From: Actinomycetota bacterium
GTDB taxonomy: Bacteria > Actinomycetota > Thermoleophilia > Gaiellales > Gaiellaceae
Assembly: GCA_013697465.1 (NCBI GenBank)
Contig: JACCWU010000239.1
Span: forward strand, 1 to 7,715
Direction of reading: 5' to 3'
DNA: 7,715 nucleotides
A model generated the notes under the pieces. That model did not search any database. It had not been told where the DNA came from and saw nothing but the letters and a program-made list of their open reading frames with translations. Positions within the stretch are counted from its first letter, which is position 1; each line of letters opens with the position of its first letter. Shown piece by piece: positions 5,836 to 7,715 of the stretch. Position numbers and translations under genes: made by a program.

Positions 5836-5853
5836 TCCATGTACTGGACCCCT

Positions 5854-6870
5854 TCACGCGCGTCGTGCAGTCGCGTAGTAGGCCTCGATCCACTCGGGCT
5901 GGTCGGGATCGTAACCGCCGCGCAGCGCCAGCTCGACGCTGAGTGCAAGCGCGGCAGGAAAGGTCGTGATCGCTGCGAGTCGCCGGTCGCTCTCCGCGCC
6001 TCCCGGCGCACGCAAGACGGTCGCCCCCTGACGGATGCACATCTCGTCGGCCTCGTCGACCAGCGGGTCCGATGCACCGGTCGGTAGGCTCAGGACGAGG
6101 TGACCGGGCGAGAGCCCAGTCATCGTCGCCGTCGCACCCTCGCGTGTCTCGACGCCTTCGCACGGGATCCGCGCGACCTCCTTGATCAGGAGTGCGCTTT
6201 CGAGCGCCGCAGCCCAGGCCGGCCCGGTGCCGTAGGTGACCAACGCAGTCGGCGTCTCGACATCGGGCAGGGAGTCGCACCAGTCCGAGGTGGCAAGGAT
6301 TGCCCGCCGGCAGGCGGTGGGCACCTCCTCGACCGCACGGCCAAGCACGTTGTCGCGGCTCACCCGCGCCCAGATGGCGAGGCAGACCGCAACCGCGCCG
6401 CAGAACGCTTGCGTGTGCGTGGCCGCCCGCTGCGTCGGATTGAAGACCACCGCGACTGCATCGGATGCTCGGGCGACGGTCGAGTCCGGTTCGGCGGTGA
6501 CGGTCACCAGACCCGCAGGACGAGTGCAGCTGTCGATCGCCTCGACGATGTCGCGGAACTCGCCTGATGACGAGATCGCGAGCAGTAGGTCGCCGTCGCG
6601 CCAACGGAATGTGCCGCGGGCGACGAGCCCACTGGGAACCGCGACCACCTCCTTCGGACAGCGCTCCCCCGCCAGTGCCGCCAGCCAGAGCGCCTGAGCG
6701 ACGTAGTACGACGCCCCATTTCCCACGGCGACGATGCGCCGCACGCTCTCGTCGACGATCCGGTCTGCGAGAGCCTCGATCCCGGAGGAGCCCCCAACGC
6801 TCTCCTGCAGGTTGCCAGGCATGTCGCAGACGTCCCGCCAGAGCGCACTTGCGCTGATCTCGTCTCTCAT
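5854..6870 (-). CDS. Double-SIS sugar-phosphate isomerase/deaminase-like protein
   Basis: The 338-residue product is two SIS domains in tandem, like the isomerase half of GlmS, with no N-terminal glutaminase domain. SIS1 (about 45-165) has 'AVGNGASYY' (48-56) and the phosphate-binding Ser loop 'SSSGEF' (100-105). SIS2 (about 205-320) has 'YGTGPAW' (213-219) and the helix 'ALESALLIKE' (222-231), then 'EGVETREG' (238-245). The family isomerises or deaminates amino-sugar phosphates in the cytoplasm. The lysine-glutamate pair of the GlmS helix is kept, but the GlmS 'ELKHG' ring-opening His appears as Glu244 in 'ETREG' (aligned by eye). The substrate or reaction may therefore differ from GlmS. The C-terminus ends 'WIEAYYATARRA' rather than in the GlmS tail. 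It starts 1 base after the MFS gene stop, so both form one operon. The start is fixed by GGAAGGAG 4 bases upstream. Confidence 0.85.
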   Translation of the reverse strand: MRDEISASALWRDVCDMPGNLQESVGGSSGIEALADRIVDESVRRIVAVGNGASYYVAQALWLAALAGERCPKEVVAVPSGLVARGTFRWRDGDLLLAISSSGEFRDIVEAIDSCTRPAGLVTVTAEPDSTVARASDAVAVVFNPTQRAATHTQAFCGAVAVCLAIWARVSRDNVLGRAVEEVPTACRRAILATSDWCDSLPDVETPTALVTYGTGPAWAAALESALLIKEVARIPCEGVETREGATATMTGLSPGHLVLSLPTGASDPLVDEADEMCIRQGATVLRAPGGAESDRRLAAITTFPAALALSVELALRGGYDPDQPEWIEAYYATARRA

Positions 6871-6871
6871 G

Positions 6872-7715
6872 TCACTCCTTCCAACGCGCGCTCGTGCTGG
6901 GCAGCGAACGCCCGAGCAGGGGTAGCGAGAGCAGGCACACGATGCAGGCGAGCAGGTACGGCCACGCGTCTCGGGTCGCGGCCGCGAGTGCGCCTCCGGC
7001 TGCCGCCCCGATCACGAATCCAGGTGGCCAGGTCGCGCTCATCAGGCCGAAGCCGAACGCCTGATCGAACCCGCGGCGTTCGAGCGTCTGGGACAGCAGC
7101 GCCAGGGCGGGGGTCCAGAGCGTCCCGTACGCAACGCCGGCCACGATCACAATCGCTGCATAGACGAACGCGCGCCCGTCGAGGACGAGGAGCGCTGACG
7201 CTCCCCCGGAGGCGATCAGCCCGGCCCGCAGGGGCAAAACGTATCCCTTCGCGTCTGCGACCCTGCCGACGAAGGGATTCGCGACGGCTTGCAGCAGAGC
7301 AGCGACTGCGAAGACGGCCCCGATCGCCGCCGCACCCCAACCGAGGTCGTCGAGCCTGAGCGGTGCCAGCACGCCGAGCATCCCGAGCAGGAGAGCGGTC
7401 AGCGCGATGAGCCATGCTCCGAGCCGGACTACGCGGTTGCCGGCAAGCACGCGGAGCGACGGGGTGCTGACAGCCTCGGCGGCCGGAGCCCTCAGAGTCG
7501 CGGCCGCGGCAGCGAGAAGCGCGGCAAGCACGGCGACGCTCGAGAAGACGAGTGCGACCCCGACCGAGGCAGCAGCCGCGCCCACGAGCGGCCCGAAGAG
7601 CTCGCCCGAGAAAGTGGCAGCGAACGTGATCCCGATAGCTTCGCCGCGCTTTCCGGGAGGCGCAACGGCAGCCAGCCAGGCCAAGGCCCCGGTGTAGGCG
7701 AATGCGCTGCCGCAC
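6872..7715 (-). CDS. Major facilitator superfamily transporter (partial, N-terminus outside window)
   Basis: The frame is open to the right edge, giving about 281 of an expected 400 or so residues; the start lies beyond the window. About eight hydrophobic segments are visible. The loop 'APPGKRGEAIG' near the edge fits the cytoplasmic turn between helices 4 and 5 that precedes the 'FGPLVG' helix. 'VGRVADAKG' matches the motif-A-like loop between helices 8 and 9 of the C-terminal half. The first visible residues are therefore about helix 4. It is an inner-membrane secondary transporter of unknown substrate. Its last codons (Trp-Lys-Glu-stop) carry the ribosome binding site of the SIS gene. This packing suggests that the transported compound, perhaps a sugar or amino sugar, is processed by the SIS protein, although MFS efflux pumps look similar. 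Confidence 0.85.
   Translation of the reverse strand, partial: CGSAFAYTGALAWLAAVAPPGKRGEAIGITFAATFSGELFGPLVGAAAASVGVALVFSSVAVLAALLAAAAATLRAPAAEAVSTPSLRVLAGNRVVRLGAWLIALTALLLGMLGVLAPLRLDDLGWGAAAIGAVFAVAALLQAVANPFVGRVADAKGYVLPLRAGLIASGGASALLVLDGRAFVYAAIVIVAGVAYGTLWTPALALLSQTLERRGFDQAFGFGLMSATWPPGFVIGAAAGGALAAATRDAWPYLLACIVCLLSLPLLGRSLPSTSARWKE
6875..6882 (-). promoter_or_regulatory. Ribosome binding site of the SIS gene inside the MFS 3' end
   Basis: On the - strand GGAAGGAG overlaps the last codons of the MFS gene and ends 4 bases before the SIS ATG at 6870-6868. Stop and start are separated by one base, so the two genes are translationally coupled. Confidence 0.8.

Noticed and set aside
5766..6077. 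A 103-codon - strand frame across the tRNA remnant and SIS end
   Set aside because: It translates the tRNA ('RGSEVRILPG'), a common artefact, and elsewhere is a shadow of the SIS gene.

Overview
The window is about two-thirds G+C, gene-dense, and has strong Shine-Dalgarno sites, GTG starts and an AfsR/SARP-type regulator. This suggests a soil or environmental actinobacterium. A deep-branching class such as Thermoleophilia would fit, but that is an inference from gene style and not from any marker gene.

Left part (1-4235). A possible gene end on the + strand (2-265, weak) is followed by two genes on the - strand: a secreted TolB/WD40-like beta-propeller protein (237-1256) and, upstream of it, a large STAND regulator (1419-4235) with SARP winged-helix, BTAD, NB-ARC-type ATPase and TPR parts.

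Centre (4236-5649). Divergent from the regulator is a + strand cluster. It holds a canonical metal-binding cupin (GTG start at 4322), a 50-residue single-pass membrane peptide coupled to it by an ATGA overlap (4900-5052), and a small helical protein with a duplicated 'FR..L..ADP.AA' motif (about 5224-5649). A perfect 12-bp hairpin sits over the end of the membrane peptide gene.

The most interesting signal is regulatory. The regulator/cupin intergenic region has three tandem 7-bp repeats (consensus CGYAAGY) at exact 11-bp pitch, the geometry known for SARP binding sites. A two-copy version of the same element, in the same orientation relative to its gene, lies upstream of the propeller gene. 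The two elements match at 17 of 22 positions. The window therefore looks like a self-contained regulon: one ATP-binding sensor-regulator, itself next to the operator, controlling a cupin cluster on one side and an exported propeller protein on the other.

Right part (5650-7715). A convergent intergenic region holds a hairpin terminator and the 3' half of a tRNA (- strand, about 5787-5835) with no matching 5' half, possibly a trace of site-specific integration. Beyond it is a tightly packed - strand pair: an MFS transporter (cut by the window edge) followed one base later by a double-SIS sugar-phosphate isomerase/deaminase-like protein. This pair probably serves uptake and processing of an amino sugar or related compound.
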